Shown here: positions 19,291 through 48,249 of the stretch, one piece after another
Position numbering within the stretch: position 1 is the first letter of the stretch
Layout: each line of letters opens with the position of its first letter
Source of the DNA: Takakia lepidozioides
Lineage: Eukaryota; Streptophyta; Takakiopsida; Takakiales; Takakiaceae
Length of the DNA: 60,000 nucleotides
Assembly (NCBI GenBank): GCA_030704615.1
Contig: CM060733.1
Location: 14,696,001 to 14,756,000 of the forward strand
Reading direction: 5' to 3'
The notes under the pieces: model-generated
What the model saw: only the letters and a program-made list of their open reading frames with translations
Told to the model about the DNA's origin: nothing
Database searches by the model: none
Made by a program: the position numbers and the translations under genes

Positions 19291-21882
19291 ACAGGGTCAA
19301 GAAACACCATAAGTTACAATTCTTTCGGGAGGCGTCATATATATATATATACTTCATCTAATGAAGAGGAATTATTTGGAAGATGAAGCCTCTCATTTTA
19401 CACCAGAGAGAAAAGACTTCGGTCGAAGCCGGCGTAACCAAGAGCCACTTCGCCTTGTGGCTACTGCCCCCTTTCGGGGTGGGCCCTATATAACGAGGGG
19501 GGGTGTCATGTGGGACACCCAATGACTTTTGAGAATGGAGGAGATAGTGGTACCCTGGGTACCCTTGGAGACCTAGGGGACGTTTGAGGTGCCGGATTCC
19601 AGCTGGCGTTTGTTGAATTTTACACCAAGATGTCCTGCAAACAAATTGCCAGGCTTTGGAACCAATCCCCGGCTTGGAGTTAGACTTTCCACCTTGAATC
19701 GTCCATTTCAGTGAGGCAGGCCAGAGAGGGATGGACCTAGGAGTAGCATTGACAAGATAGAATCTAACCAAACGGCTCCACGGACTTGATAGGTGAGTAA
19801 ATATCATTGGAACCCATTTTGGACTTAACACAACGTACGCCTGGATGTGATCTCTGACGTCACGTCCATTTGTGCAATCCTAGTCGTCCGATAACATATT
19901 TTCAGAAAAACACATTTAACCATAAAAATTTTAAATAAAAATTTAAAAAGAAACTGTGTGCACAGTTGTCAATTATGACAACACATGGTGCAAACACATC
20001 AGTTTCACGGTGGACATCACATCATGATATCGAGTAATTTTACGACTTTACGTCGAGTAATTTTTTTGGGTTGAACTTGATAAAGAATTCTTTCTTACAT
20101 CGTGGGAGAGAGCCTTAGGGTTTGTGTCTACAGGTCCATACTGTATGGCCCCGTTTTATTTCACTTCCATTTTCTATATTACATGATTTTGTATCGTGTA
20201 CGATTTCATATCCACTTATCCCCAATTTCATTATCTATATTATCCACACGATGAATGGTGCAGTATGTAAAACAAATGAACGTGTACGACAGTTTACACA
20301 GTTGATTGTATGTGCATCATTATATTATGGGTGATATGTCTATACAACATTAGGGTCTCGCACATGTATTCTTGGTGAAAGTTATATCGTGGCTGTTGAG
20401 GCTTCATGTGTGTATCATTGATTCTATCTCATTGACACTTATCCTTGCATTTGTCTATAGTTCGTAAGGTTCCTTCACATTCTAAATCACTTTGTTACAC
20501 ATTATGTTCATGTTGTTGCACATCCTCCTCCCGTTGTTGTACAATGTTTATGGTCTTTTTGCTCTTTGGAATCATGTTTCAATCTACCAATCGTCTTTGA
20601 GGTTGCAGAGAACGCTCTCTGCAGTGGCTCCCATGCCCTGTGAAGAACCGTCGGTTTTCATTTTTGCGAAGATGGAATCATGTACAGCTAGTATAAGGCC
20701 TGGAACAATGACGTGGCCCTGAAAGTCGTTTGATTCAGTTGCCAACTCTGGCAAGCATTGCTTACTTTGGAGTTGGCCGGGAAAATCATGGATGCAATTT
20801 TGTTCCAATTTGTGTAGTTTTTGGGCAGTGTACTTTGAATGTTGGCAATGCATACACTGACCGTTGCAAATTCAATTTGGCCTAAAATTTGAAGTCACCA
20901 TGGGACCTCTACCATCCGTTTTTGAAATTATCAATTTTTAGCCTCTGCCCATTCACATACAAAACCTCCCCAATTCTTGGAGGTTTGACCTGAAATTTAG
21001 ACTGAGATTGTGGAATGTGACTTTGCAACATTCACCCAACTGATTTTGTAACATTGGCCTAGGGCTTGGTCAAACTTGAATTTGAGTTCTATTTTCTGTA
21101 TTTTGCACAAAATGGACCATTTATTTTTGTTATAATATCCCAAATGCAACGGTGGAATTTGCCAAGATTTGGGGTCTTTGTGCATCTAGTAGGTAGGGAT
21201 GAGTTTCAACCGTTCATCCCTGTGGATGATGTGGATGAAAGGGGGTAGGTAGATACAGACATCTGTGTCAAGGTGGTCTATGTTTTGTCCAAAAATACCA
21301 ATTTGTCGTTTTAGGGTTAAATAAATTTTTAAAATATATATGTGACTTAATTAGACTTTCAAATATATATGTTGTTTACTAAGTCGATGTCATATTTTTT
21401 GGGTTAATATTTCATGTCATGTGCTAATCTTCATATTTTTTAGCCGATGTGGTATCTGTTTTTTTATCCCCTATGTTTTAACTTATTATTATATAGATTT
21501 GACGTGTAGTCATTGTGAGCGTAAGGTTCGACTTGACTTGATGTCACGTCAATGTGCAACCTTGCCATTGATCATCAAAACTCTTGGGAGTTCATGCTTT
21601 ATATTTAATATCCCATATGTGCTGACACTAGGCCCATGATCCAAAATATCATTGCACTAACACCTTGCTTTAGCTTGGACTCATTGAATATTCAAATTAA
21701 TTAATATATTTATATTACTTCATTGAATTATTGAAAATTTTAATAAATAAAGAATCCAAAAAATAAAATTATATGTAGTAGCGTCACAATTAAACTTTCA
21801 ACTAAAGTGCACATATCTAAATATTACAAAACCATATAATAGTCATTACTTGATGTCTCCAAACCCTAACATAATATCCATT
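19291..21882. other. Intergenic, AT-rich, no gene recognised
   Basis: It holds an (AT)n run at about 19337, a GC-rich stretch to 19830 with a TATA-like CCCTATATAACGAG at about 19490 that may be another decayed LTR, and one copy of a dispersed repeat at 21040-21320. No open frame here matches a family I know. Confidence 0.5.
21040..21320 (+). repeat. Dispersed repeat, copy 1
   Basis: It shares ordered blocks with 34680-34935 in the same orientation: TTGCAACATT, GGGCTTGGTCAA, ACAAAATGGACC, TTTGGGGT, GTAGGTAGGGA, TTTCAACCGTTCATCCCT, GATGAAAGGGGGTAG and TTGTCC, ending near TTTAGGGGTTAA-like sequence. No coding capacity is seen. It is an unclassified transposon remnant. Confidence 0.6.
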
Positions 21883-40021
<18,139 letters not shown>

Positions 40022-40392
40022 TGCGTCTCACTCCTCCTCTCTCGCCTCCCTGGAAGACTGCTTAGCTCGAGTATCCTGGCGATGGCAGATCGTTGCACAC
40101 CATCCCGAGACAGCCAGGCAACTGCCAGTTACAACACGACCTAGGTCTGCTGCGTTACTGGGAATATTTCATTCGCTAACCCAAGATTTTGAGCAGCTGT
40201 GGGACGGAGGTCCGTCATGAACGGAATTTGAATGAATGTTAAGATCCAAACGCAGGAGAGGGTGTTAGGCAAAATCGTTTCTTGCCCACATTGCTGCCTC
40301 TTCTTCTGTATGGATGTTCATTCTCCCACTCTGGAGCTTATGGCGAGCTGTGGGGGCCTTTGAATATTTTCACATTTCTTCTTCTTTTCACA
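40022..40392. promoter_or_regulatory. Putative divergent 5' region of V-ATPase A
   Basis: These 371 bp separate the V-ATPase ATG (minus) from a splice-acceptor-like site (40380-40392) before a plus-strand ATG. If the plus gene is real, the region would carry both 5' UTRs and a shared promoter. No clear TATA box was found; the call rests on position only. Confidence 0.35.
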
Positions 40393-40680
40393 GGCCCAGT
40401 GATGGCTGCGCAATCCGCCGCTCTTCTGCGAGCGTTGGTAAGGGGTATTTCCAAGCCGCGATGTTGGGCTTGCAGTGAAGGGGCTGGAGGGCTCACGTTG
40501 TGCAACATATTAGCCGGCCAGGCTGTGGAGCGGAAGTGGGTAACCAGCTTGGAAATGACGGTCCCCAGACCCTTCCAAGAGATGGCTATGACGCCTCCCC
40601 AGCCCCGAAGGAAAATGAAGAAAAGGAAGAGGAAGAAAGGTGCAGACATGCAACACTTTTGTCCTGCTTTGCTTCTGTGA
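40393..40680 (+). CDS. Unrecognised small protein, possible mitochondrial presequence
   Basis: The ATG at 40402 comes nine bases after a pyrimidine tract ending in CAG, a good 3' splice site, which suggests a 5'-UTR intron. The frame begins MAAQSAALLRALVRGISKPR, an amphipathic Arg-rich stretch like a mitochondrial targeting peptide, and ends with a very basic PRRKMKKRKRKKG. A strong donor-like GTAAGG at 40437 could instead end the exon early, and another frame over 40500-40700 is acidic. So the exon structure is open, and the product is not recognised. Confidence 0.35.
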   Translation, partial: GPVMAAQSAALLRALVRGISKPRCWACSEGAGGLTLCNILAGQAVERKWVTSLEMTVPRPFQEMAMTPPQPRRKMKKRKRKKGADMQHFCPALLL

Positions 40681-40857
40681 ATTGTGTGCGTTGGAGCGAT
40701 GTATGATCTGTATTGTCCGTCGCCCATCCTAATAGAGGAGTACATATCAACACTTGCCAGTCAATTTGAGAGGTTTGAAAGGGGCAGAGAGCATCCAATT
40801 GGTGGGGTTTCTACCCAGCAGAGTACTGAAACTCAGCCCGAGAGAGGAAACAACACC

Positions 40858-41100
40858 AGAGCCAAAAATAAAAACTACTGCTCAAGTGATTGTCTAAGGG
40901 TGAAGGCCTCGTGCAGGTAAGCTGCCAAGCATTTCTGATCCTCATAGTGGAAGACTTCAGTGAGAGATTGGGTTCCGCGGAATAGACAGTGGAATCTCCC
41001 ACGGATCTCATAGTATAGAGGCCAATCGAAGAAGAAGTACTGTTCAGTTTCAATTTCCCGGTTGCGCCCTGTGCAAGCTGGAAAGCAAGCGATCCTCGGA
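40858..41100 (-). mobile_element. LINE RT C-terminal fragment
   Basis: The minus strand reads PACTGRNREIETEQYFFFDW, YYEIRGRFHCLFRG, TEVFHYEDQKCLAAYLHEAF and TLRQSLEQ then a stop. This is the best-preserved C-terminus of the LINE family seen in this window, with its Cys-x2-Cys finger shape. The conserved 3' hairpin and tail are not present downstream. Confidence 0.65.
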
Positions 41101-41903
41101 AAGACCGAGGTCGACGAGGGACTGCTAAAGATCCATGTCTGAAGCGCTAGGACTCCTCAATGGAGAGTAAGGCAATCAGAAACTGGCAAAGTTTTAAAAT
41201 TCTTGCAGTTCTTGCATCCAGGTCAAGCAATGAGCAAAGAAGTGTTTTGGCAGGAGTTCTTCTTATATCCTTCACTTTGGTGGCACGATGGGTTTGACAA
41301 GGTGAGGCTCTTTGTCCAGGAGGGCTTCTGACTGGAGATGGCATAGCGATGGTCTTGTGAACTGGATTATATAGAGTTGGGTCAAATTCATAGCATTTTT
41401 GCTCTTTGTTGCTAGAACTGCAGAGACACCAAAACTTTACCTTTGCTCTCAGTAAGTTGTACCTGTTAGTCAAAAGATGTTTGGAGCTGTGGTGGTTATA
41501 CCTGGTCTATGTGAGGCTGTGGTTAAGCTATGGCTGCGGAACCTGCCCCAGGGTAGTTTTTTGCAGAAAAGTCCAAGGTCACCAGACTTCAAACATAAGC
41601 ACACAAAAGTAGTCCTTTGGATTGACAGTCGTTCAAACCCTCTTGGACAAAAGCAGAGCTAGCTGCCTTGATACAAAGTTGAACAAAATCTAATGTGGAT
41701 TTACATCATCAAACACCAGGCCGAGACTACAACGGGTATTCATTTGATGATAGTTCAAGGGTTCAAGCTCTTGGTACAGCAAGTAGATGACTGCAGTAGT
41801 ATATTAATCCTCAAGTCTATCCTCATGGAGAGATCTTGAAGTGTTAATGAGCTTCGACATAATTATGTGAGTTTAGCTCTAACACAGCTTTCAGCCGTGC
41901 AGG

Positions 41904-44126
41904 ATGGCGGGGAGAAGTCAGGCACAGTTGTTTGAAACAGGGACTTCCAACATGAGCATAGTTTCTGACAGGGGACCAAGAGAGAGTCTCAACAAAAACT
42001 CTTCTGGCACTTGTGGGGATATGAGGACACTATGTAAGGCACGGCAACGAAATAAGATGCTTGACGTTCTGAACCAACCAGGCATTTTTGCAATTCCCGA
42101 CACCTATGTCTATCTCTTGCAGGAGTGCATCAAAATTAAAGACCTAGAAATTGGAAAGCAGGTGCATGCCCACCTAATCCAACGTGGATACAGGCCAAGC
42201 GTCTTTCTATTCAACAACCTTGTCAACATGTATGTGAAGTGCGGTAGTATGGTCCATGCAGGTCAAGTGTTTGACAAAATGCTCGAACGAAATCTGTTTA
42301 CATGGACTATAATGATAGGAGGATATGCCAAACATGGGTGTGGCAGGGAAGCGTTAGCTACCTATGAGCAAATGATATATGAAGGGTTGACACCCAACAG
42401 GGTCACTTTCATTTGCGTTCTCAAGGCATGTGCCAGCCTGGGAAACCTCAAAAAAGGCAAAGAGGTCCATGCTGATATAATTAAAGCTGGGATTGTGCCA
42501 GATATCATTCTGGAGAATACTCTTATCGACATGTATGCCAAATGCGGGAGCATGAAGGATGCGTGTCTAGTGTTCAGCAATATGGATCAACCAGATGTGG
42601 TATCATGGAGTTCGATGATTGCAGGTTATGCTCAGTTTGGATGTGGTATGGAAGCTTTTGAGACCTATGAGCAAATGATACAGGAAAGGGTGGTACCCAA
42701 CAGGGTCACATTCATGGCCGTCCTTAATGCATGTGCCAATCTAGGGGCCCTGGAAAAGGGCAAGGAGGTCCATGCCGACATCATCAAAGCAGGAATTGGC
42801 CTAGATGTCATGCTGGAGAATACTCTTGTCGACATGTATGCCAAGTGTGGGAGCATAGAGGATGCATGTCAAGTATTCGACAATATGGCTCAACGTACAG
42901 TGGTCTCATGGAGTGCGATGATTGCAGGATATGGTCAGCGTGGGTTTGGCAGGGAGGCGCTCCAAATTTATAAGCGGATGATACGGGAAGGGGTGATACC
43001 CAACAGGGTCACATTCATTTGCGTTCTTAATGCTAGTGCCAGCCTGGCAGCCCTGGAAAAGGGCAAAGAGGTCCATGCTCACATCATCAAAGCTGGAATT
43101 CCTCCGGATATCATTCTGGAAACAGCCCTTGTTGACATGTATGCCAAATGCGGGAATATGAAGGATGCACGTCAAGTATTTGACAATATGGCTGAACAAG
43201 ATGCGGTGTCGTGGAATGCAATGATTGCAGGATATGCTCAACACGGTTGTGGTAAAGAGGTCCTTCAACTATTTGAACAAATGCAACAGAAATGCTGGAG
43301 GCCGGACAGTGTTACCTTCACATGTCTTCTCTCTGCATGTAGCTGTGTGGGCCTAGTGGATGAAGGCCATCATTACTTTGATTCGATGAGGCAAGCCTAT
43401 AGCCTCATTCCAACAATGGAGCATTTTAGCTGCATGGTGGACCTTCTTGGCCGTGCTGGGAGATTGGATGAGGCAGAGCACTTCATCATTAAAATGCCAA
43501 TCGAACCAGGTGCTTCAGTGTGGGGGGCCTTGCTTGGTGCCTGCAGAATTCATGGTGATGTGAGGAGGGCAGAACATGCAGCTAAATGTCTTCTCGAGTG
43601 CGCACCTCAGGATGCTGCAACTTATGTGCTGCTATCAAACATCTATGCTGCAGCTGGCAGGTGGGACGATCTAGCAAAGGTGAGAAAAATGATGGTAGAC
43701 AGAGGTGTCAGAAAGGAGCGAGGGCAAAGCTGCATTGAGGTGGACAACCTGTTGCATACATTCGTTGTAGAAGACAAAGCACATCCCCAAATTCAGCAGA
43801 TCCATGCTGAATTGGAGAGATTGTCTGTGTTGATGAGGGAGGCGGGATACGTGCCTGACACACGGTTTGTATTGCATGATGTGGAGGACGAGCAGAAGGA
43901 ATTCTCTCTGTGCCACCACAGTGAGAAATTGGCCATTGCTTTTGGGCTCATTAATACGCCCTGTGAGAAACCCATCCGCATTATCAAGAACCTTCGCGTC
44001 TGTGGTGACTGCCACACTGCGACCAAGTTCATCTCAAAGATCGTTAGGCGAGAGATTGTTGTGCGGGATGCCAACCGCTTTCACCATTTCCAAGATGGAG
44101 TCTGTTCTTGTGGGGATTATTGGTGA
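41904..44126 (+). CDS. PLS-class pentatricopeptide repeat protein with DYW domain
   Basis: This intronless frame has 740 residues. From about residue 70 it carries PPR P-, L- and S-type repeats, including four near-identical blocks of about 101 residues ([47 protein letters not shown]). E and E+ motifs follow ([28 protein letters not shown]). The end is a DYW cytidine deaminase domain with zinc ligands H672 and C700/C703, catalytic E674 (HSEKLA, CGDCH), and the terminal triplet D738-Y739-W740. By family knowledge it is an organelle C-to-U RNA editing factor that binds one or a few transcript sites. No clear targeting peptide is seen in the polar N-terminus; an alternative ATG is at 41952. The frame is intact. 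Confidence 0.95.
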   Translation: MAGRSQAQLFETGTSNMSIVSDRGPRESLNKNSSGTCGDMRTLCKARQRNKMLDVLNQPGIFAIPDTYVYLLQECIKIKDLEIGKQVHAHLIQRGYRPSVFLFNNLVNMYVKCGSMVHAGQVFDKMLERNLFTWTIMIGGYAKHGCGREALATYEQMIYEGLTPNRVTFICVLKACASLGNLKKGKEVHADIIKAGIVPDIILENTLIDMYAKCGSMKDACLVFSNMDQPDVVSWSSMIAGYAQFGCGMEAFETYEQMIQERVVPNRVTFMAVLNACANLGALEKGKEVHADIIKAGIGLDVMLENTLVDMYAKCGSIEDACQVFDNMAQRTVVSWSAMIAGYGQRGFGREALQIYKRMIREGVIPNRVTFICVLNASASLAALEKGKEVHAHIIKAGIPPDIILETALVDMYAKCGNMKDARQVFDNMAEQDAVSWNAMIAGYAQHGCGKEVLQLFEQMQQKCWRPDSVTFTCLLSACSCVGLVDEGHHYFDSMRQAYSLIPTMEHFSCMVDLLGRAGRLDEAEHFIIKMPIEPGASVWGALLGACRIHGDVRRAEHAAKCLLECAPQDAATYVLLSNIYAAAGRWDDLAKVRKMMVDRGVRKERGQSCIEVDNLLHTFVVEDKAHPQIQQIHAELERLSVLMREAGYVPDTRFVLHDVEDEQKEFSLCHHSEKLAIAFGLINTPCEKPIRIIKNLRVCGDCHTATKFISKIVRREIVVRDANRFHHFQDGVCSCGDYW

Positions 44127-46579
44127 AACAAGCATTAGGAATGCGTGTCACTCCAAATTGGCGGGCTTAAAACCTAATAACTTAGGAAGTTTTGTAAGCA
44201 TGTGAGTGGAAAGACTCTTGTTATTGCAAGAGTGAGCATAGCACATTTTCAAGACCACCAGACAGCATCATTGCTGTCAAACAAAGGATATTTGTACAAG
44301 GGAACAGCGCTCTCACTCAGACTACAGTCAGACTAGAGCACCATCCAGCATCCATTTTTGTTGGCGAATTTTCGCCAGATTTCGACCTCAAAAAATAAAA
44401 TGAAATATTCTGTAGCAAATCCCCTGTTTTTTCATGGATGAAATCGAAAATTTCTCCATATAAAAAATAAATTATGGATGAATTCGCCATGGGTTATGGT
44501 ACAGAGGTAGATGAATTTCAGTGGATGAACAGAATGTACCGCTATTTTCTGCAAAACTCTGTAGGCACTTGTGCTGTTTTCCAAATTTCTTACAAAAGAC
44601 ACTGATGAGCACCGTTTGCCCTCTTGGCAAGTGTGGCAGGTGAAATGGGCCACTATAGGTGCTCCCAGTCAACCGGCGCGGCGAGGAGTGACTGTTGACC
44701 GCAGCAGTTACGAAAAGTAACCGCCGTGGTAACCGTGAACTGGCCTGGCAGCAGGGGTTCCGCCAGTTTTCAGCTCCGAAACCCGTTTCGCCGTATTCGC
44801 TTCTGTTGTCTGTATTTTGTTCCGTGGATCATCGTATGGATATGTATTTATTGAGGCTGTTCTGGCAAAACTGGAAGTAGCGGCGAAACTTGCAGGAATG
44901 AGACTCGTACCTCCGTTGTTCTCTGGAGGCTTCCTTCCCTTTCGTCTTCAGTGTACTTAATGAAGAGAACTGGTTTCTGTTTCGCACACAGCTCTGCCTC
45001 GCTCTGAAGATTATCGAAGTTCTGAAAGAAAGGGACTGCGAGTGCGTAATTGATCTCTTCTTACAGACGGCTCTCAAATCTCTCATATTAATTATCTCTC
45101 ATATCTAGAGCTTACAGCAGCTATGGAAAGATAGGTCACATCTGAAACAAGCTCGATCGCTTTTCTTCCGATTTCTGATCTAGCTCAACTAATGGCATAT
45201 TGAAGAGAACAAGTGATTCCTGTCTCCCTTTCCCTCAAATTTTTCCATGCTCATAGTTAGGACTGGTCAGGGCCGATATGTTCTGTCAGAATTGTAACAG
45301 GCGCATTGATCTCTCGACTAGTCGACATACTAGCAGCTGTAGAAAGTAGATGTAACAAGTGAGCACTCTTTCTCCGCACATAGCTGGGGGAATATTACCA
45401 GTTCTATGCTATGCATTAAGTGAACTCCATCTCTTTATCTTCCTCTGATCTCCTTATCTACCTGTAACGCGTGAAGCGTACATATCTGCAACTCGGTTAT
45501 GTGGAAATTCAAGTTCCATTTCCTGAAGTTCTCTTCGTGCACTGTTGACTGCAGATCTATAGGAGGACAAGTGACTCACTCACCCTCCCGCAAGTGGAAA
45601 GTTCTTACACAGGTCTAGATACGACAGTACTTCCGAGTACTGTTTCTGTACTGTTCCAGAAAAGAATGTGATTACAGATTTAACTGGTTGCTGCAAGTGC
45701 TCAGCTGGCTCTGTGTCGCTCTCCAAAGCTCTCTATACGTGACTTTCCAGCTAGTCATCTAAAAGGTACGACATTATGTAGACAAGTTTCTCCATGAATC
45801 ACTACTTCTAGAGGTTCTCAACAGAAACGTCAAAGTTCTACAGAAGGAGAATTAAAAGCCGATTCTCTGTCTTCGTGTCTTTAGTTCTGCATTTATCGTT
45901 ATCGGTCGGGTCTCTACGTAGGTGAGTGGTAAATCGTACCCCGGGAAAAATTTCTCGGTTCAGGAACAAAGATCCCTCCACTTGTCTCTCCATTTGTCTC
46001 TCCAAATTCTTAACTTAATAAATCATCACTTTGTATTGCATTCTTCCCTCCTCTGCTCTCTCCGGTGTCTCTTCTAGTACTATAGGGTGTGTACAGCTGT
46101 TTCTAGACGAAGCGTGTACAAAGAATAGTTAGACTTGTCTACTAATTGCATTTGTGTCTCATTACCGCATGATAGGTCTATTAGTCAAAAGTTTCAGACT
46201 AGTGCAACACGTGATCTTTTTCTAACCACTCTTTCTAAAGATCTATACTTCTTTGGTAAGTGGAAGGCATAGTTTGGCAAAATGCTTGAGGAAAGGAATG
46301 GAAGTTTAACGTGGAGAATATTTAAAGAGCATAAGGTTCCACGGACGGAGAGATCGAGCAGACGGAGAGAAGACTGATCCGTCCGTTGCAGACGTAATTA
46401 AGAGCCACTGCTATTCTGGGTTGTCCACCGACAGATATCTTTGCTCACAAAGAAGGAAGAGAGGTTTGCATGATTGAGGAAAAATTCATTGAAGTAGATC
46501 TGATTCAAAAAACCATTCATGATCATCAGTTAAAAATTCTACTGATTGTCTTAATGGCCTAACAGATCAATTAATTCAG
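44127..46579. other. No gene recognised
   Basis: This is mostly unique-looking sequence with scattered short frames and many T/C-rich stretches. It could hold the 3' UTR of the PPR gene and the promoter or 5' exons of the candidate gene at 46580, but no coding exon is supported. Confidence 0.4.
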
Positions 46580-47912
46580 ATGGATGTGAAAGTGACCATA
46601 CCACGAACTGCAGTCCCCGGCCACATTGACAGTATCACTCGTAAAGTAAAATATGTGGACCCAGCCCATAGATACTGCGTTCCCGGTTTCCCAGCAGCTT
46701 CATTCACTCCCAAAAACAAGAAAGACAAATATCATGGGCGTACACACAACAGCGTCACGACCATCAAAATGAATGATGGGGAACATGTTGCTGTAAAACC
46801 TCTTCTCTCTCCTATGTTCGATCACTTTCGTAAGTTTGAGAGCGAAAGGGAGGGAGAAATCTGTGTTGTTACATCCTAGTATGCACTGCATTAATCTTAC
46901 TACTGATCAAAGGTGGAGAATAATAGTACATGTACAAGGAAAGCTTCCTGCACGTCAAGTTGGTGCAACAGGGGAACTCTCTCTATCTCTCTCTCTCTCG
47001 CACCACTCAGCTCGAGTAGATTTTGCACATGAACTTTGAAGTGTTTGCACGGTCGCTAGTCGACACTGATCTGAAGAGATTCATTTGTGGCTTGACAGAA
47101 AGTGACAAGTGTTGGGCATGATATAGGTTCCATATCCACAAAAACTGACAGGATACAAGGCCCCGAACGCCTATGGCCACACTCCAGTCTTGGATTGCCT
47201 CACGTACCAGACTTCACCCTACTTTCTTCAAACTTGCTACCAATTGAGTAGAGGATGAATGAAAAATTAAATACCGACTACCTTATACATGAACGAGACG
47301 ACGAACGGTGAATGGAAAATAGCTGTAGGATACTCAATCCAAAGCGAATGATGGATGAAGATACTAGTTGTCTTTTTTTTCTAAATATGCGAAAGTAACG
47401 AAATAGGAGAAAAGCTGTACAGGAACATGTATCCATTCAGTGATAGAATAAGAAAGCTGTATGTGAACATGTATCCATTCAGTGATAGAAGGAGAAGAAA
47501 AGCTGTATATGAACATGTATCTTTTCATGATAGAAGAAGCAAAGAAGCAAAGCTATATAACATGTAGCTATTCAGTGCCAGTGTGGTAGAAGAAGCAAAG
47601 CTACATATGAACATGAATCTATTGATCAGTGCCCAAGTATGTTGTTACCCAGAAAGACCACCATGTTTGGACAGGGTGAACAACTTCTTTCAAAGTAAAG
47701 TTCGAAAAGTAGGAGAGGAAATCTCCCATAGCCAGAAGAAATTGGTGCCCTACGACATGATGGCCTACCGCAACCAAGCCAGAGACATGAGTCACATCCA
47801 AGTCGGCCTTAAATGCTTCGACCGCCGCAATGCGAGTTACCTTGAGTCTCTCTCTCTCTCCAGCATATTTGTACTAATGAATCTCACTCGGTCTCTCTCT
47901 CTCTCTGTCTAG
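46580..47912 (+). CDS. Unrecognised two-exon candidate gene
   Basis: Exon A (ATG 46580 to about 46827) encodes MDVKVTIPRTAVPGHIDSIT, YVDPAHRYCVPGFPAASFTP and HVAVKPLLSPMFDHF, and ends in a consensus donor GTAAGT. Exon B starts after TTACCCAG at about 47656 and continues in phase: RPPCLDRVNNFFQSKVRKVG, SHSQKKLVPYDMMAYRNQAR and SHIQVGLKCFDRRNASYLES, then runs through CT-repeat-encoded Leu/Ser to a TAG at 47910-47912. The phase match and codon-like composition suggest real coding sequence of about 165-170 residues, but I recognise no family. Further exons on either side are possible. Confidence 0.4.
47850..47910 (+). repeat. (CT)n-rich microsatellite, duplicated
   Basis: Two CTCTCT runs are separated by a near-repeat of AGCATATTTxxACTAATGAAT, so a short segment was duplicated. 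It overlaps the 3' end of the candidate gene. Confidence 0.7.
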
Positions 47913-48004
47913 CATATTTACTAATGAATGGGCAACCCGACATTTAGCCTTGTAGTGGTTGTGGGTTTGGTTAATTGCTTAATTATTTGATTATTTATTT
48001 TTTA

Positions 48005-48230
48005 ATGGGAAACACCCAGTGGGAGCGACAGCTCACAAATCAGGCCCCTGAATTCTAGTGAGAGGAGAACATAACCTCTTTCGCAGTAACCTCGCCATGA
48101 AGGCTTTCGCATGGGACACTGCCCACGCGAAGTGGGAGAAGAACATACCACACCCATCAAGGTAGTAGGATTTGACCCCAGAATCATCTGGTTGGCACTC
48201 AGTGCACTATCCAACTGAGCTACTGACTGT
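48005..48230 (-). mobile_element. tRNA-derived SINE candidate
   Basis: The minus strand starts GTCAGTAGCTCAGTTGGATA with A box TAGCTCAGTTGG (48222-48211) and B box GGGTCAAATCC (48179-48169), at the spacing of a tRNA gene. The acceptor stem does not close and about 160 bp of unrelated body follow, so this is a SINE and not a tRNA. A poly-T run (48233-48247 on plus) flanks the head. Confidence 0.6.
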
Positions 48231-48249
48231 TGTTTTTTTTTTTTTTTAA

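Noticed and set aside
19358-19831. 157-codon minus-strand frame
   Set aside because: No domain, mixed composition, and it lies in GC-rich LTR-like sequence; probably chance.
48165-48232. Functional tRNA gene
   Set aside because: A and B boxes are present but the stems do not close and the element continues for about 160 bp.
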